Below are positions 1-7,897 of a stretch of DNA of 64,000 bases, in pieces. The notes under the pieces were generated by a model that saw nothing but the letters and a program-made list of their open reading frames with translations, searched no databases and was not told the DNA's origin. Both the position numbers and the translations under genes were made by a program. The stretch comes from Sphingopyxis sp. OAS728. Its GTDB lineage: Bacteria; Pseudomonadota; Alphaproteobacteria; Sphingomonadales; Sphingomonadaceae. Numbering within the stretch: position 1 is the first letter of the stretch; every line of letters starts with the position of its first letter. The DNA lies in NCBI RefSeq assembly GCF_014873485.1, contig NZ_JADBDT010000001.1, positions 3,273,501-3,337,500 of the forward strand, in the 5' to 3' direction.

Positions 1-1089
1 CAATTGCATCTCGGCGAGGCGCGAGCCGACGCAGACATGCGTGCCCGCGCCGAAGGCGAGATGCTGGCGGATCGGGCGGGCGATGTCGAAGGCGTCGGGA
101 TCGGCGAAGACCGACGGGTCGCGATTTCCCGCGGGGTAGAAGACGACCACCTTGTCGCCCCGGCGGATCGGCTGGCCGCCGAGCTTGGTGTCGCGCGTCG
201 CGGTGCGGCGCATGTGGATCACGGGGCTGGCGTAACGGACCATTTCCTTGACCGCGTTCGGGAGCAGGCCGGGGTCGGCGCGGACCCTGTCCCATTGATC
301 GGGGTTGTTAGCGAAGGCGATCAGGCTGTGGTTGATCGAATTGCGCGTCGTCTCGTTGCCGCCGACGAGCGCGAGGATCAGGTTGCCGATGAAGTCGCCG
401 AGCGCGACCGGCTTTCCTTGAATCTCGGTATTTGCGAGCAGTGACGCGATATCGGGGCCGGGGTTGGCGCGGCGTTCCTCGAACAGCGCGGTGGCGAAGC
501 CGATGAATTCGCCCATCACCGCCGCCATCGCTTCGGGCGACTGGCGAAAGTCGGGATCATCCTCACCGACGAAGGCGTCGGTCCAGCGGTGAAGGTCGTG
601 CCACATGTCGGCGGGGACGCCGAGCAGCTCGGCGAGGGTGAGGAGGGGCAGCGGGACGGTGAGGAGCGGGAGGATGTTCACCGTCTCGTTCAGCGGGACA
701 TCGGCGAAGAGGCGCTCGACGCGCTCGGCGATGCGCGCCTCGATGCCTTCGAGCCTTGCGGGCGACAGCGCGGGCATCACGAACTTGCGATACTGGGTGT
801 GCGTCGGCGGGTCGCGCGAGATGAAGGGGATGCCGATTGCCGACTCGCCCGCGCCAGTCAGCCCGACCTCATTCTCGTTGAAGATCCGGTGCCCGCCATT
901 TTCATGTGCCGAGGAAAAGAGATCGACCTGCCGCGACACGGTGACGATATCGTCGAACCCCAGCACCGCCCAGAACCCCGCACCGTCATTCTCTGGGTTC
1001 CAGTGGACCGAGCCCGCAGCGCGTAGCGCCGCGAGCTCGGCATAGGGCATGCCGCCGACGTAAAGGTCCGGATCCTTGAGGTCGGTCAT
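1..1089 (-). CDS. Cytochrome P450, partial (3' end beyond window)
   Basis: Heme-thiolate monooxygenase, cut by the left edge: 363 codons are present and the last 40-55 are missing. Hand translation from the ATG at 1089 shows the I-helix GGNETTR near residues 242-248, the ExxR helix as EMVR near 280, and the heme loop FGAGTHVCVG with the ligand Cys at about residue 353. The I-helix has Asn-Glu where most P450s have Gly-His-Glu or Asp before TT. It lies 2 nt downstream of the TonB receptor on the same strand, so the two are probably co-transcribed and the receptor may import the hydrophobic substrate. It would need ferredoxin and reductase partners, which are not in the window. The substrate is unknown. 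Confidence 0.93.
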   Translation of the reverse strand, partial: MTDLKDPDLYVGGMPYAELAALRAAGSVHWNPENDGAGFWAVLGFDDIVTVSRQVDLFSSAHENGGHRIFNENEVGLTGAGESAIGIPFISRDPPTHTQYRKFVMPALSPARLEGIEARIAERVERLFADVPLNETVNILPLLTVPLPLLTLAELLGVPADMWHDLHRWTDAFVGEDDPDFRQSPEAMAAVMGEFIGFATALFEERRANPGPDIASLLANTEIQGKPVALGDFIGNLILALVGGNETTRNSINHSLIAFANNPDQWDRVRADPGLLPNAVKEMVRYASPVIHMRRTATRDTKLGGQPIRRGDKVVVFYPAGNRDPSVFADPDAFDIARPIRQHLAFGAGTHVCVGSRLAEMQL

Positions 1090-1091
1090 CG

Positions 1092-3311
1092 TCAGAAGCT
1101 GTAGCGCAGCGACACGCCATAGGTGCGCGGCGCGCTCGGCACGAGGAAGTTGTACGGGAAGCCCGCACCGCGCAGATCGAGGCCATAGCCATAGGTTTTT
1201 CGCTCGAAGATATTGTTCGCGAACGCGCGGATCGTCAGCGCGTCGTTGCTCCAGCTGAGCGACGCATTGACCTTGGCATTGGCGCCCTGTTGCAGTTCGC
1301 TGTTCACTTGCGGCGTGCCCGGTGCATTGATCTCGTTGAACGGCGAGAAATATTGGCGGCTCGAATAGGCCATGTTCGGCGCGAAGGTGATTGTGCCGCC
1401 GGCGAGGTCGACGACATCCCATTCGAAACCGAGTTGCGCGGTGAGTTTCGGCGCGAAAGGCAGTTCATTGCCCGACAGGTCGGCGCCCTGCAGCGTCAGC
1501 TCCTTATATTTGGAATGCAGCCAGCCGAGCGATGCGTCGATGCGCAGACCGTCCACCGGGCGCAGCGTCGTTTCGAACTCTAGGCCATAAACTTCAGATG
1601 AGGGCGCGTTGACCAAAAAGGACACCGGCCCGGCGCGCGTGTCCTGCAGCTGCTGGTTCGAATAATCATAATAGAAGGCCGACGCGGCATAGGTTAGCAG
1701 GCGCCCGCCCGCGCGGCCCTTGATCCCGATTTCATAGGCATTGACGCGCTCGGGCTCGATATAGCCAATGCCGCTCGACGAGGTATAGCCGCCGCCGTTG
1801 ACCGCACCCGCGCGGTAGCCGCGGTTGTAGCTCGCATAGACGAGCGGACCGTCGGCGAAGGTGTAGCTCAGTGCCACGCGGCCGGTCAGTGCATTGTTGG
1901 TGTCGGCGAGCGCAAAGCGCGCGGCGGGATCATAGGGGCAGGTGCCCGCGACCCCGGCGCAGGGCACCGTCGTCGCGATCGGCGTCTGCGGATCGTCGAC
2001 CCCGCCGACGAACAGGTAAGCGAAGGCATCGTCGTAGCGCGACTTGTCCTTGGTGTAGCGCGCGCCGAGCGTCAGCACGAGCCGGTCGGCGAGGTCGATG
2101 TCGGCCTGCCCGAAGACGGCGTAGCTTTTGCGCACCTGCCGGTAATGCTGGAAGAAACCGCCCGCCGGCGGCAGCGGCAGGTTGAACGTGTTGTCGGTGA
2201 TATTGCGGTCCCAGCCGTAGAAGAGCCCGCCGACGAAGGTCAGCCCGTCGCCCTCGTAATTGCCGCGCAGTTCCTGGCTGAACTGGCGATAGTTGGAGCG
2301 CCAGTTGATATCGAGCACATCGATTGGCGCGCCGTCGGCGGCTTGCTGGAGGTCCTGCTTGCCGCCGTCATAGCTGGTGATCGACGTCAGGCTGAGCGTG
2401 TCCGAGAGTTCGAGCGCGATGTTCGCCGAGAAGCCCCATGCGTCGGTGCGGTTCTCGCCGATGCGGTTTTCGTTGGTTTCGAAAAAGCCGAGCCCGGTGC
2501 GGAAGGGCTCGAGCCCGTGGACCGCCGCCTGCGTCCCACGATCGCGGCCAGCATAGGCGCGCAGCACGATGTCGAGCGTCTCGACCGGCTTGACCCGCAG
2601 CGAGGCGCGGCCCTGCAGCGTGTCGACCGACGCGGCATCGCGCCCGCCGGGGAAGATGTTCTTTATCTGCCCGTCGCCCTTGGCATAATTCACTGCAAGG
2701 CGGAGCCCCGCGACATCCTCGGCAAGCGTTGCTTCGGCGGCGCCCTGCGCGGTGAAGGTGTCGAAATTGGCGTAGCCGACCTGCAGATAGCCGTTGGTGC
2801 CCGACAGATCGGGTTTCTTGGTGATGAAGTTGATCGCGCCGCCGGTCGTGTTGCGTCCGAAGAGCGTCCCCTGCGGCCCGCGCAGCACCTCGATGCGGTC
2901 GAGGTCGAAGAGACCCATGCCGTGGCTGGTGCGCGGCGCGAGATAGACGTCGTCGAGATAGACGCCGACGGGCGAGGCCTGGTTGCTGTTATATTCGTTC
3001 GCGACCCCGATCCCGCGCAGCGAGAAGTTCGGCTGCGTATCGCCATAGGGGCTGTTGATCTGGAGGTTGGGGACGGCATCGCCGAGCTGCGCCGAATTGG
3101 TGATGCCGCGGTCAGCCAGCGTGTCGCCGCCGAGCGCCGTGACCGCTAGCGGCACGTCGAGCAAGGATTGTTCGCGGCGCTGTGCGGTGACGACGATATC
3201 GCCGTCGGTCGCACCCGTGTCGGCCGGCGGCGCTTCCTGCGCCATGGCAAAGGTCGATGTCGAAACCGCGAGCACAGCCAGCGTGGCGCGCACAAAAGGC
3301 AAAGCTGCCAT
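1092..3311 (-). CDS. TonB-dependent outer-membrane receptor
   Basis: Outer-membrane active transporter, 739 aa. The start at 3311 has a good ribosome site (GGGAGAAGG), and the first 25 residues form a signal peptide ending AMAQ; upstream in-frame codons lack this logic. Residues about 38-46 (DIVVTAQRR) are a TonB box, followed by a plug domain with the usual LRGPQGTLFGRN stretch, and a beta barrel ending in Phe (SLRYSF). Sphingomonads use many such receptors for hydrophobic organic compounds as well as siderophores. Its pairing with a P450 and dehydrogenases argues for a carbon substrate. It diverges from the dehydrogenase at 3547, and a candidate AraC site lies in the shared upstream region. 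Confidence 0.93.
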   Translation of the reverse strand: MAALPFVRATLAVLAVSTSTFAMAQEAPPADTGATDGDIVVTAQRREQSLLDVPLAVTALGGDTLADRGITNSAQLGDAVPNLQINSPYGDTQPNFSLRGIGVANEYNSNQASPVGVYLDDVYLAPRTSHGMGLFDLDRIEVLRGPQGTLFGRNTTGGAINFITKKPDLSGTNGYLQVGYANFDTFTAQGAAEATLAEDVAGLRLAVNYAKGDGQIKNIFPGGRDAASVDTLQGRASLRVKPVETLDIVLRAYAGRDRGTQAAVHGLEPFRTGLGFFETNENRIGENRTDAWGFSANIALELSDTLSLTSITSYDGGKQDLQQAADGAPIDVLDINWRSNYRQFSQELRGNYEGDGLTFVGGLFYGWDRNITDNTFNLPLPPAGGFFQHYRQVRKSYAVFGQADIDLADRLVLTLGARYTKDKSRYDDAFAYLFVGGVDDPQTPIATTVPCAGVAGTCPYDPAARFALADTNNALTGRVALSYTFADGPLVYASYNRGYRAGAVNGGGYTSSSGIGYIEPERVNAYEIGIKGRAGGRLLTYAASAFYYDYSNQQLQDTRAGPVSFLVNAPSSEVYGLEFETTLRPVDGLRIDASLGWLHSKYKELTLQGADLSGNELPFAPKLTAQLGFEWDVVDLAGGTITFAPNMAYSSRQYFSPFNEINAPGTPQVNSELQQGANAKVNASLSWSNDALTIRAFANNIFERKTYGYGLDLRGAGFPYNFLVPSAPRTYGVSLRYSF

Positions 3312-3450
3312 AGTCCTTCTCCCAATTTGGCGGGGCTTCTGCGAGCCCTGTCGAAGGTGGAAGCTAGGGCGGTGGGTGCCCCATGGCTTTAGCGCGCCTT
3401 GCAACGAGTTTTGACATTTCTTGCGCGGCAAATCGGCGCCCGACACGCCA

Positions 3451-3490
3451 CCGCAATTTTGGAACAATCGCCGAAATCGCGCGACGGCGG
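3451..3490. promoter_or_regulatory. Candidate AraC-regulator site, copy 1
   Basis: A 40-bp sequence matching 31 of 40 positions with 5457-5496; the first 23 positions differ at only two. The shared core begins CCGCAATTT and continues GGAACA-r-TCGCCG. This copy ends 56 bp before the dehydrogenase start at 3547 and lies 140 bp upstream of the TonB receptor start, so it could serve either or both. Binding by the neighbouring AraC protein is inference. Confidence 0.5.
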
Positions 3491-3546
3491 CGTGTTTCGG
3501 CCGCTGGTAAACCGGCTCCTGTCAATCAAGCAAAGGAGTATCCGAC

Positions 3547-4389
3547 ATGAAAACATGGTTCATCACCGGCGCATCGCGCGGCTTCGGCCTTCGCATCGCC
3601 AAGCTCGCGCTCGAACAGGGCGACAATGTCGTCGCAACCGCGCGCCGCGCCGAAGCCGTCATCGAGGCGCTGGGCAACCGCGAGCGGCTGGTCGCATTGC
3701 CGCTCGACGTCACCGACGAGAAGCAGGCCCAGGCGGCTGCCGCCGCGGCGGTCGAAGCCTTCGGTTCGATCGACGTGCTGCTCAACAATGCGGGTTTCGG
3801 CCTGCTCGGCGCGGTCGAGGAAGCGAGCGCGGCCGATGTCGAGGCGGTGTATCGCACCAATGTCTTCGGCCTGCTCAACGTCACCCGCGCCGTTCTGCCG
3901 GTGATGCGTGCGCAGCGCTCGGGGCGCATCCTCAACATCTCGTCGATCGGCGGCTATCGCGGCGCGGCGGGCTTCGGCGTCTATTCGTCGACCAAGTTCG
4001 CGGTCGAAGGATTGTCCGAGGCGCTCCACGCCGAACTCGCGCCCTTGGGTGTGCATGTGACGGTGGTCGAGCCCGGCTATTTCCGTACCGACTTCCTCGA
4101 TGCCACCTCGCTGACGGTCAGCGGCGGAGAGATTGCGGACTATGCCGAAACGGCGGGCCGCGTCCGGCAGGTCGCTGCCGACCTGAACCACGGCCAGCCG
4201 GGCGATCCCGACAAGCTAGCGCAGGTGCTTGTCGATTTCGCCGACGCCGCGAACCCGCCCGTCCGCCTGCCGCTCGGCAGCGACACGGTTGCGGCGATCG
4301 AGGCAAAGCATGTCTCGGATGCCGAGATCGTCGCCAAATGGCGCGCGGTGTCGGTGTCGACCGACTTTGCGGTAGCCGAAGCCGCCTGA
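3547..4389 (+). CDS. Short-chain dehydrogenase/reductase (first)
   Basis: Classical NAD(P)-dependent short-chain dehydrogenase, 280 aa, at the usual family length. The Rossmann motif TGASRGFG is at residues 7-14, NNAG at 80-83, and the catalytic YSSTK gives Tyr146 and Lys150, with Ser in NISSIGG near 131. A ribosome site (AAAGGAG) precedes the ATG. It diverges from the TonB receptor and is followed by a strong convergent terminator. It probably oxidises an alcohol or reduces a ketone in the same pathway as the P450. The substrate cannot be read from sequence. Confidence 0.92.
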   Translation: MKTWFITGASRGFGLRIAKLALEQGDNVVATARRAEAVIEALGNRERLVALPLDVTDEKQAQAAAAAAVEAFGSIDVLLNNAGFGLLGAVEEASAADVEAVYRTNVFGLLNVTRAVLPVMRAQRSGRILNISSIGGYRGAAGFGVYSSTKFAVEGLSEALHAELAPLGVHVTVVEPGYFRTDFLDATSLTVSGGEIADYAETAGRVRQVAADLNHGQPGDPDKLAQVLVDFADAANPPVRLPLGSDTVAAIEAKHVSDAEIVAKWRAVSVSTDFAVAEAA

Positions 4390-4430
4390 TCGAAGCTTCC
4401 CCCCAAGCGGCTTTCCCCCGGCCGCACGCG

Positions 4431-4470
4431 TCGCGCCGCTCTCCCTTGAGAGCGGCGCGATTGCGTTTCT
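4431..4470. terminator. Rho-independent terminator between convergent genes
   Basis: Perfect 13-bp stem (TCGCGCCGCTCTC at 4431-4443 with GAGAGCGGCGCGA at 4448-4460) around a CCTT loop, followed by TTGCGTTTCT. It ends the dehydrogenase transcript on the plus strand and may also protect the end of the convergent AraC gene. Confidence 0.8.
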
Positions 4471-5383
4471 AGAGCCGTCGGCGGAAGTCGCTGGGGCTCA
4501 TGCCGACCGTCTTGCGGAAGCTCGCCGCGAACGACGAGGGGGTCTGGTAGCCGACGCAAAGGCCGATTTCGGTCACCGGCATATCGGGGTCGGCGAGCAA
4601 TTCCTTGGCGCGCGCGATGCGCATCATCGTCAGCGTTTCGTGCGGGTTGCGCCCCGTTGCCTTCTTGAAGGCGGTGCAGAAATGGAAGCGGCTCAAATGG
4701 ACGAGCGCCGCAAGCTCGTCGAGCCCGATCTCTTCCTCCATGCGGCTGCGCATATAGGTGACGACGCGCTTCACCTGCCAGTCGGCGAGGCCGCCGCGCT
4801 TTGCGTTAGGGTCGTCGAGCGCGCCGAAGCTCGAATGGCCACGCACCAGCTGGGTGCAGAGCAGGTCGATCGCCTGCTCGACGAACAGGCGCGAGCTCGT
4901 CTCGCCCGCTGCCGCTTCGTTGCTGAGCATCGTGATCAGATTGACCACCGTCGGGTCCTCGAACGCGACGCGGTGGAGCAGGTCGAAATCGCGGCCGTTC
5001 GTCAGTTCCTCGACGGTCGAGGTCAGCCTTTCGTGCGTCAGATAGACGTGGCTGACGTCCGAATTGCCTGAAATATCCCAACGCCCGTCCTGATCCCTGG
5101 GGATAATCACCATCGTGCCGGCGCGCGAGCGGGCGCGGATGTTGACGCCGCCCGAAGCGCGGAGCGCCATGTCGCTGTCGCCGCCATGATGGGCGACAAT
5201 GACATGCGCCGGGAGCGCTGCGAGCGTGTTGTGAACCGGACCATGTTGCCAGCGGCCGGTGAGCAGGGTGTCGCCGCGCAGACCGTCGGACATGGTGATC
5301 GGCGGCCGGTCGAGGATGCGCGCCATCGCATCGAGCGAACCCTCGGATTCCTTCAATATGGGCATGGCGGGTGCCATGGTCAT
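4469..5383 (-). CDS. AraC-family transcriptional regulator
   Basis: 304-aa regulator. The last 100 residues form the paired helix-turn-helix of AraC/XylS proteins (LDELAALVHLSRFHFCTAFK, then VTEIGLCVGYQTPSSFAASF and a final SPSDFRRR). The N-terminal 190 residues are a presumed ligand-sensing cupin-like domain. The ATG at 5383 was chosen because a GGAGGGG site sits about 11 nt upstream. The frame stays open to 5482, but that extension would run through the proposed operator. It is divergent from the dehydrogenase at 5574 and central in the cluster, so it is the likely local regulator. Confidence 0.92.
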   Translation of the reverse strand: MTMAPAMPILKESEGSLDAMARILDRPPITMSDGLRGDTLLTGRWQHGPVHNTLAALPAHVIVAHHGGDSDMALRASGGVNIRARSRAGTMVIIPRDQDGRWDISGNSDVSHVYLTHERLTSTVEELTNGRDFDLLHRVAFEDPTVVNLITMLSNEAAAGETSSRLFVEQAIDLLCTQLVRGHSSFGALDDPNAKRGGLADWQVKRVVTYMRSRMEEEIGLDELAALVHLSRFHFCTAFKKATGRNPHETLTMMRIARAKELLADPDMPVTEIGLCVGYQTPSSFAASFRKTVGMSPSDFRRRL

Positions 5384-5456
5384 CTCTGCTCGAACCCCTC
5401 CGAAAGCAGCCTGACGAATCGATAAGCGGCAATTTCCTGCCACGAAGGCGCCGTTA

Positions 5457-5496
5457 CCGCAATTTCGGAACAGTCGCCGCAAGCCGCGAACGGCGG
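5457..5496. promoter_or_regulatory. Candidate AraC-regulator site, copy 2
   Basis: Second copy of the 40-bp element, between the AraC gene (start 5383) and the dehydrogenase at 5574. It matches copy 1 (3451-3490) at 31 of 40 positions, without gaps. It lies 77 bp upstream of the downstream ATG. Downstream of both copies there is also a loosely similar GGT-A-C ... CTCC stretch, which could be the promoter core. Confidence 0.5.
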
Positions 5497-5573
5497 GCCG
5501 CCGCCGGGTGATCTACCTCCAACTCATCGGACGCAACCCCGCGCCGACATTCGAAAGTTGAAGGAGATTAGAC

Positions 5574-6386
5574 ATGAGCAAGACCATCCTCATCACCGGT
5601 GCCGCGGGCGGCTTCGGCAAGGGCGCCGCCATCGGCATGGCCAAGAACGGCCACAATATCATCGCGACCGTGCAGGTTTCGTCGCAGGTCACCCCGCTCC
5701 GCGAAGAAGTCGCGGCACTGGGCCTCAGCGACAAGATCCGCGTCGAACGCCTCGACCTCACCGACCCCTATGACATCCGCCAGGCCCAGGGCTGGGACAT
5801 CGATGTCCTCTGGAACAATGCCGGCATGGGCGAAGCAGGCCCGGTCTGGGAAATCCCGCTCGACCTGGTTCGCAAGAATTACGAGATCAACGTCTTCCTG
5901 CCGCTCCAGCTGACGCAGGGCATCGTCCAGCGCTGGGTCCGCGAAGGCAAGTCGCAGGGCAAGAAGGTCGTCTTCACCTCGTCGATGGGCGGGCTGTTCA
6001 CCCCGGCGAACTGGGGCACGTACGTCTCGACCAAGCATGCGCTCGAAGCCTTTGCCGAGGCGATGCAGCAGGAACTCGCCGCCTATGGCGTCAAGGTCCA
6101 GACGATGAACCCCGGCGCCTATTACACCGGCTATAACGAAACGATGGCGGACAATCCGTTCCGCTGGCTCGACGACAGCGTCAACTTCACCAAGCGTGCC
6201 GATCTCCGCAAGGGTTTCGACGACTTCTTCGCGACGCCCGAGGGCAAGATGGATGCGCAGGAAATGATCGATCACATGATCGCGGCCGTTCCCGCCGACG
6301 AAGGCAAGTTCCGCAATGTGATGCCCAAGGTGATCGAGGACATGCTGAAGCAGCACCAGCTCGACGCCTGGGAGAACCGGATCTGA
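5574..6386 (+). CDS. Short-chain dehydrogenase/reductase (second)
   Basis: 270-aa short-chain dehydrogenase. The cofactor motif TGAAGGFG is near residues 8-15, NNAG at 81-84, and the catalytic pair is Tyr150 and Lys154 in YVSTK, with Ser in FTSSMGG near 137. AAGGAG precedes the ATG. It is clearly diverged from the dehydrogenase at 3547, so the two likely act on different substrates or steps. It is controlled from the AraC intergenic region and followed by a terminator-like hairpin before the GlcG-like gene. Confidence 0.92.
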   Translation: MSKTILITGAAGGFGKGAAIGMAKNGHNIIATVQVSSQVTPLREEVAALGLSDKIRVERLDLTDPYDIRQAQGWDIDVLWNNAGMGEAGPVWEIPLDLVRKNYEINVFLPLQLTQGIVQRWVREGKSQGKKVVFTSSMGGLFTPANWGTYVSTKHALEAFAEAMQQELAAYGVKVQTMNPGAYYTGYNETMADNPFRWLDDSVNFTKRADLRKGFDDFFATPEGKMDAQEMIDHMIAAVPADEGKFRNVMPKVIEDMLKQHQLDAWENRI

Positions 6387-6397
6387 CCCCCGCAATG

Positions 6398-6438
6398 ACC
6401 GGCCGCGGCCCTTCCCCCGCCGCGGCCGGTTCTTCTTT
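6398..6438 (+). terminator. Terminator-like hairpin
   Basis: Perfect 11-bp stem (ACCGGCCGCGG at 6398-6408 and CCGCGGCCGGT at 6420-6430) with an 11-nt loop, followed by the T-rich run TCTTCTTT. It lies between the second dehydrogenase and the GlcG-like gene, so it probably reduces rather than prevents read-through. Confidence 0.6.
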
Positions 6439-6454
6439 CCGAGAGGATAAAGAG

Positions 6455-6856
6455 ATGAGCATCAACCAGCAGCAAGCCGACGCCGCCATCGCCGCCGCCC
6501 GCAAGGCGGCCGACGCGATCGGGGTGCCGATGAACATCGCCGTCTATGACGATGGCGCGAATTTGAAGGCCTTCCTCCGCATGGACGGCGCCTTCCTCGG
6601 CTCGGCCGACATCGCGCTGAACAAGGCGCGCACCGCTGCGCTCTTCGGCTTCAACACCGAGGCGCTCTACGACTTCGTCAAGCCGGGCGGGACCTCGCCG
6701 GGTTTCGACCGCACCAACGGCGGGCTGATCGTTTTTCCCGGCGGCGTACCTGTCAAGGACGCCGAAGGCCGGCTGGTCGGCGCGGTCGGCGTGTCGGGCG
6801 GCATGGTCGATCAGGATTTCGAAGTGGCAACCGCCGCCGTCGCGGCGCTGAATTGA
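6455..6856 (+). CDS. GlcG/HbpS-like (haem-degrading fold) protein
   Basis: 133-aa protein of the GlcG/HbpS family, recognised from the N-terminal helix of Ala-rich AAIAAARKAADAIG, the strand MNIAVYDDGANLKAFLRMDG, and the C-terminal GGVPVKDAEG..VGAVGVSGG. The ATG at 6455 was chosen for its GAGAGGAT site; an earlier ATG at 6395 lies in the terminator stem. Members bind haem or cobalamin or act as small accessory proteins beside oxidoreductases. The exact role here is unknown. It fits a cluster containing a P450, but this is inference. Confidence 0.85.
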   Translation: MSINQQQADAAIAAARKAADAIGVPMNIAVYDDGANLKAFLRMDGAFLGSADIALNKARTAALFGFNTEALYDFVKPGGTSPGFDRTNGGLIVFPGGVPVKDAEGRLVGAVGVSGGMVDQDFEVATAAVAALN

Positions 6857-6867
6857 GGAGAGAGACG

Positions 6868-7353
6868 ATGAAGAATCTGATCAAGACCGTCGGCCTCGCG
6901 GTTGCCGCGCTGGCGCTCACGGCCAAGGCTTCGGCGAACGAAGCCGAAACCAACCGCGCGACGATCGCCAAAGCGATGGACGCCTGGGCGGCGGGAACCG
7001 GCGGTCCTTACGACTTGCTTGCCGACGATGCGGTGTGGACGATCTCGGGCAACTCGCTCGCGAGCAAGACCTATCCGTCGAAGGAAGCGTTCATGAGCGA
7101 GGTCATCCGGCCGTTCAACGCCCGGATGAGCACGCGGCTGATCCCGAGCGTGCACGCGCTTTATGCAGAGGGCGACACGGTGATCGCGCATTTCGACGCG
7201 CAGGGCACGGCGCGCGACGGCAAGCCCTATATCAACAGCTATGCGTGGATCCTGACGCTGAGGGACGGGCGGATCGTGCGGGCGTTTGCCTTTTTCGATG
7301 CGCATGCTTTCGACGATTTCTGGACGCGGGTTTCGCCAGCGCCCGCGACGTGA
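6868..7353 (+). CDS. Exported SnoaL/NTF2-like protein
   Basis: 161-aa protein with an N-terminal signal peptide (hydrophobic LIKTVGLAVAALALTAKASA) and a SnoaL/NTF2-like cone fold: an N-terminal helix pair, DLLADDAVWTISG, and a closing IVRAFAFFDAHAFDDFW. The family includes isomerases, hydrolases and non-catalytic binders. A periplasmic location is unusual for steroid-isomerase types and suggests a binding or detoxifying role. It starts 11 nt after the GlcG-like gene with a GAGGAG site, so the two form one operon. Confidence 0.82.
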   Translation: MKNLIKTVGLAVAALALTAKASANEAETNRATIAKAMDAWAAGTGGPYDLLADDAVWTISGNSLASKTYPSKEAFMSEVIRPFNARMSTRLIPSVHALYAEGDTVIAHFDAQGTARDGKPYINSYAWILTLRDGRIVRAFAFFDAHAFDDFWTRVSPAPAT

Positions 7354-7373
7354 GAAACCGGAAAAGACTGAAT

Positions 7374-7402
7374 CCCCGGTGCAGCGCTGCGCCGGGGTTT
7401 GG
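7374..7402 (+). terminator. Terminator-like hairpin
   Basis: CCCCGGTGC (7374-7382) pairs with GCGCCGGGG (7389-7397) across a 6-nt loop with one G-U pair, followed by TTTGGG. The U-tract is short, so termination strength is uncertain. It lies between the SnoaL-like and OsmC-like genes. Confidence 0.5.
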
Positions 7403-7463
7403 GCTTGTCGTATCGTCGTAACCCGGAATAGGGATGCTGGTCCCATCGCCAGAAAGGATCGTC

Positions 7464-7844
7464 ATGGCCCACGGAACCGCCCGCATCGGCAAGGATCATT
7501 ATCGCACCGAGATCAACGTCAGCGGTCATGACCTGATCGGTGACGAAGGGCCGGGGCTCGGCGGCAAGAATGAGGGACCCGCGCCTTATGATTTCCTGCT
7601 CGCCGGACTCGGCGCCTGCACCGCGATTACGCTTCGCATGTATGCCGATCGCAAGGGATGGCCCCTCGAATCGGTCGATGTGCGATTGCGCTTACTGAGC
7701 AAGGACGGCCTACGGGTCGACCGGGTCCTGACAATTGCGGGGCTCGACGACGAGCAGAAGGCACGGCTCGCCGATATTGCCGAGCGGACGCCGGTGACGC
7801 TGACGCTGAAGGGCGGCCTACCGATCGACACACGGCTCGCCTAA
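7464..7844 (+). CDS. OsmC/YhfA-like protein lacking the second cysteine
   Basis: 126-aa OsmC-fold protein with the usual YDFLLAGLGACTAITLRMYA helix carrying Cys52. OsmC and Ohr proteins use two cysteines to reduce organic peroxides, the second normally in an (E)(R/K)CPV motif. Here that position reads AERTPVT, so Thr109 replaces it and Cys52 is the only cysteine. The classical thiol peroxidase cycle is therefore unlikely unless an external thiol resolves it. The ATG at 7464 follows AGAAAGGA. It may belong to the upstream catabolic cluster or stand alone. Confidence 0.85.
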   Translation: MAHGTARIGKDHYRTEINVSGHDLIGDEGPGLGGKNEGPAPYDFLLAGLGACTAITLRMYADRKGWPLESVDVRLRLLSKDGLRVDRVLTIAGLDDEQKARLADIAERTPVTLTLKGGLPIDTRLA

Positions 7845-7856
7845 CCGGCGCGCCAC

Positions 7857-7897
7857 TGGACAAGTTGCGATCCACCACTTATATACCAGCCGTTATG
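7857..7897 (+). promoter_or_regulatory. Candidate near-leaderless tetR promoter with half operator
   Basis: TGGACA (7857-7862), a 17-nt spacer and TATATA (7880-7885) place transcription a few bases before the tetR ATG at 7895. The sequence TTATATACCA (7879-7888) recurs in the efflux promoter at 8594-8603. Only one strong half-site is present; the partner position reads TTATG. Autoregulation is inferred. Confidence 0.4.

Noticed and set aside
7658..7894. N-terminal extension of the TetR protein
   Set aside because: It runs through the OsmC gene in another frame; the conserved domain begins just after 7895.
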